Below, in pieces: positions 61,916-64,000 of a stretch of DNA of 64,000 bases. This stretch comes from Accumulibacter sp036625275 (lineage in GTDB: Bacteria; Pseudomonadota; Gammaproteobacteria; Burkholderiales; Rhodocyclaceae): assembly GCF_036625275.1 (NCBI RefSeq), contig NZ_JAZKUD010000008.1:33339-97338 (forward strand), written 5' to 3'. The notes under the pieces are model-generated. The model was not told the origin of the DNA, did not search any database, and was given only the letters and a program-made list of their open reading frames with translations. The translations under genes were made by a program, and so were the position numbers. Numbering within the stretch: the first letter of the stretch is position 1; every line of letters starts with the position of its first letter.

Positions 61916-63579
61916 ATGGACTGACCGCAAAATTGACCACGAGTCTTGGATTGCTGACCTGGACAGGCCTGGCTCTGGCCGCATCAGACAAACAAGGGCA
62001 AACTGCCAACATTCCGGCAATCGCAATGTTTCTGCTCTTTGTCTCGATCACGCTCGGGATCACTTATTGGGCAGCCAAGCGCACCAAGACGGCCAGCGAT
62101 TACTATGCCGCAGGAGGAGGCATCACCGGCACCCAGAATGGCTTTGCGATCGCTGGCGACCTGCTCTCGGCAGCCACCCTGCTCGGCATCAGCAGCCTGA
62201 TTTTCGCCAAGGGTTATGACGGCTTTCTCTATTGCCTGTGCCTGATCGTGGCCTTTCCGATGATTCTTTTCATCATGGCCGAGCGGCTGCGCAATCTCGG
62301 GCGTTATACCTTTGCCGATGTCACTTCTTTTCGTCTGTCGCAGCGCCCGGTACGAACGACAGCGGCGATCTGCTCGCTGACGGTGGTCATTTTCTATCTG
62401 ATTGCTCAGATGGTGGGTGCCGGCCAGGTGATCAAATTGTTGTTCGGAGTTGAGTACTGGATCGCGGTCGTGGCTGTTGGCGTGTTGATGGTCATCTATG
62501 TGACCTTCGGGGGAATGTTGGCGACCACCTGGGTACAGATCGTCAAGGCGGTCCTGCTGGTTGCCGGCGGCACCTTGATGGCGTTGCTGGCTTTCTCGAA
62601 ATTCGGCTTCAGTTTTGAAACGATGGCCAGCAAAGCCGCCGCCGTGCATAAGGACGGGATCAAGATCCTCGCCCCTGGGGTCATGTTCGCCGACCCGGTA
62701 TCCGCGGTTTCCCTGGCACTTGGAATGGTCTTCGGTACCGCTGGCCTGCCGCACATCCTGATGCGTTTCTTTACGGTACCGAATGCCGTGGAATCGCGCA
62801 AGAGCGCCTTTGTCGCCACAGGCCTGATGGGCTTTTTCTTCCTGATGATCGGCTTGATCGGTCTGTCGGCCGTTGTACTCGTCGGCACCGACCCGCAGTA
62901 CTTCGAGGGCGGGATCATCGGCGGGAAATTGCTGGGCGGCGGCAACATGCCAGCAATGCATCTGGCGCATGCCGTGGGCGGCAACCTGCTGCTCGGCTTC
63001 ATGGCGGCAGTGGCGTTTGCAACCATCCTGGCGGTGGTATCGGGCCTCGCTCTGGCCGGAGCCTCGGCGATTTCGCACGATATCTACGCCAACGCAATCA
63101 AGAAGGGCACGGCAACCGAGGCCGATGAAATCAAGGTGTCCAAGATTGCTTCCTTGGGCCTGGGCGTGCTCGCGGTCGTTCTCGGGATCATGTTCGAGAA
63201 GCATAATCTGGCGTTCCTGTCCGGTCTGACGCTGGGCATTGCCGCTTCAGCCAACTTCCCGGTCTTGATACTCTCCATGTACTGGCGAGGTCTGACCACT
63301 CGGGGTGCCGTTCTCGGCGCCATGGCTGGACTGATTTCGGCCCTGCTGCTGGTGGTCTGCTCCAAGGCCGTGTGGGTGACTGTTCTCGGCAATCCGACCG
63401 CCTTGTTCCCCTACGAACAACCGGCACTCTTCTCGATGCCTCTGGCGTTTCTTGCCGCCTGGCTGGGATCGGTTCTCGATACCAGCGAAAGCGCAGCCCG
63501 CGAAAAGGCTGCCTTTGCGGAACAGGACGTGCTGGCCGAAACCGGTTTCTACAAGAAGCAGACCAGCCCGGCCTCGTAA
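61912..63579 (+). CDS. actP: cation/acetate symporter
   Basis: The 555-residue protein is a sodium:solute symporter family permease with about 13 transmembrane helices. Family landmarks are 'KTASDYYAAGGGITGTQNGF', 'AIAGDLLSAATLLGISSLIF', 'YVTFGGMLATTWVQIVKAVL' and 'GTAGLPHILMRFFTVPNAVE'. ActP imports acetate and other short carboxylates. Translational overlap with the DUF485 gene gives the standard yjcH-actP pair. Acetate uptake fits the glycogen and PHA storage genes of this region. Confidence 0.93.
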   Translation: MNGLTAKLTTSLGLLTWTGLALAASDKQGQTANIPAIAMFLLFVSITLGITYWAAKRTKTASDYYAAGGGITGTQNGFAIAGDLLSAATLLGISSLIFAKGYDGFLYCLCLIVAFPMILFIMAERLRNLGRYTFADVTSFRLSQRPVRTTAAICSLTVVIFYLIAQMVGAGQVIKLLFGVEYWIAVVAVGVLMVIYVTFGGMLATTWVQIVKAVLLVAGGTLMALLAFSKFGFSFETMASKAAAVHKDGIKILAPGVMFADPVSAVSLALGMVFGTAGLPHILMRFFTVPNAVESRKSAFVATGLMGFFFLMIGLIGLSAVVLVGTDPQYFEGGIIGGKLLGGGNMPAMHLAHAVGGNLLLGFMAAVAFATILAVVSGLALAGASAISHDIYANAIKKGTATEADEIKVSKIASLGLGVLAVVLGIMFEKHNLAFLSGLTLGIAASANFPVLILSMYWRGLTTRGAVLGAMAGLISALLLVVCSKAVWVTVLGNPTALFPYEQPALFSMPLAFLAAWLGSVLDTSESAAREKAAFAEQDVLAETGFYKKQTSPAS

Positions 63580-63617
63580 AGCGAACGGGAAATCACACAG
63601 CCTCGCATCGCCCCACA

Positions 63618-63657
63618 CCGGAGCACCGACCTTGCGGCCAGTGCTCCGGTTTCGTTT
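63618..63657 (+). terminator. rho-independent terminator after actP
   Basis: CCGGAGCAC at 63618-63626 pairs with GTGCTCCGG at 63641-63649, and TTTCGTTT follows. It lies 39 bp after the actP stop. The rest of 63658-63900 shows no gene I can support. Confidence 0.85.
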
Positions 63658-63900
63658 GCCCGGAACGTCGTGAATGCCCCCTCTCGCCTCACCCTCCTAG
63701 GGCGTGTCCCCAACAATGTTGGTGCAGAGATCACCGGCCGTCGCCACATCGGTGGGCAGTCCGTAGGCACGGCTCGGGGGTAGCCGTGGTCGTCTATCCC
63801 CTCGGGCTGGCTTCCACCCGTCGTCGGCTGGATCTGAAGTACGCCAGAGCAGTGCCGACTGAGGTAACATTCTCGCCTGATCTCATGGCAGTACAACATC

Positions 63901-64000
63901 ATGTCGACAACAGACCGATTCGCGGCAGCCGTACGCCATCACGACGCGCAAATCGCCGCCATGGGCCTGACCATCTGGGTTGGCTCCGAACCGACCTTCA
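63901..64000 (+). CDS. start of a DUF2126-like protein (cut by window edge)
   Basis: An open frame from ATG 63901 reads MSTTDRFAAAVRHHDAQIAA and then 'LTIWVGSEPTF' at the edge. A charged helix followed by 'W(I/V)G-x-EPTF' is typical near the start of the DUF2126 region found in transglutaminase-associated proteins. Only 33 residues are visible and no clear ribosome site precedes the ATG, so both start and family are tentative. Confidence 0.5.
   Translation, partial: MSTTDRFAAAVRHHDAQIAAMGLTIWVGSEPTF

Noticed and set aside
63549..63902. Minus-strand open frame downstream of actP and a possible IS remnant near 63700-63850
   Set aside because: It overlaps the actP end and the terminator. One frame has a vaguely transposase-like stretch, but nothing firm enough to name.

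Overview
The window looks like chromosome from a GC-rich betaproteobacterium. The combination of glycogen synthesis, polyhydroxyalkanoate (PHA) storage, acetate uptake, a PEP-CTERM protein and an aerobic phenylacetate gene set would fit the Rhodocyclales / 'Candidatus Accumulibacter' neighbourhood. That placement is inferred from gene content, not from a marker gene. No rRNA, tRNA or CRISPR array was found.

Layout. 1-11.4 kb: a LysR regulator cut by the window edge, a small divergent gene, then a minus-strand carbon-storage block with a Pat-like acyltransferase, a DUF1015 protein, glgA, glgC, pgm and pgi. 11.7-19.4 kb: bacteriohemerythrin, lexA with an SOS box, cardiolipin synthase, a REC/GGDEF-like/EAL regulator followed by a histidine-kinase remnant, and leuA divergent from an Lrp-type regulator. 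19.5-24.3 kb: a tight four-gene operon (solute-binding protein, solute-binding/von Willebrand lipoprotein, XpaC-like membrane protein, TelA). 24.5-32.5 kb: a lipoprotein, a DUF1993 protein, a PEP-CTERM / DUF4331 / TPR / HupE row and a patatin-like phospholipase.

32.6-40.5 kb is a sedentary chromosomal integron: an IntI-type integrase, an attI-like region and a lower-GC cassette array. The cargo is a HEPN-motif DUF3644 protein, a type II restriction-modification pair, a PIN toxin with a small partner, a NADAR protein, HicB with a frameshifted hicA, and an unknown protein. Complete or partial attC sites separate them. The array ends in a decayed IS5-like element. Two nearly identical ~342 bp MITE-like elements with 9-bp target duplications lie in opposite orientation on either side.

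40.5-51.8 kb is a minus-strand fatty-acid / medium-chain-length PHA cluster: two MaoC-fold proteins, an AlkK-like acyl-CoA ligase, a class II-like PHA synthase, a PhaZ-like depolymerase, a hydroxyacyl-CoA dehydrogenase/hydratase, a thiolase and a second multifunctional beta-oxidation enzyme. A divergent AraC-type regulator sits at its head. 53.0-58.4 kb holds phenylacetate genes paaJ, paaK, paaG and paaN, without paaABCDE in view. 58.9-61.1 kb encodes an R2-like diiron protein and a ferredoxin/flavin reductase. 61.6-63.6 kb carries a DUF485-actP acetate permease pair, and a final CDS runs off the right edge.

A second family of small modular palindromic repeats occurs five times in gaps between genes and shares an internal hairpin block with the MITE. 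The most notable items are the mcl-PHA cluster, the diiron/reductase pair beside an incomplete paa set, the defence-rich integron with its flanking MITEs, and the SBP/VWA/XpaC/TelA operon.
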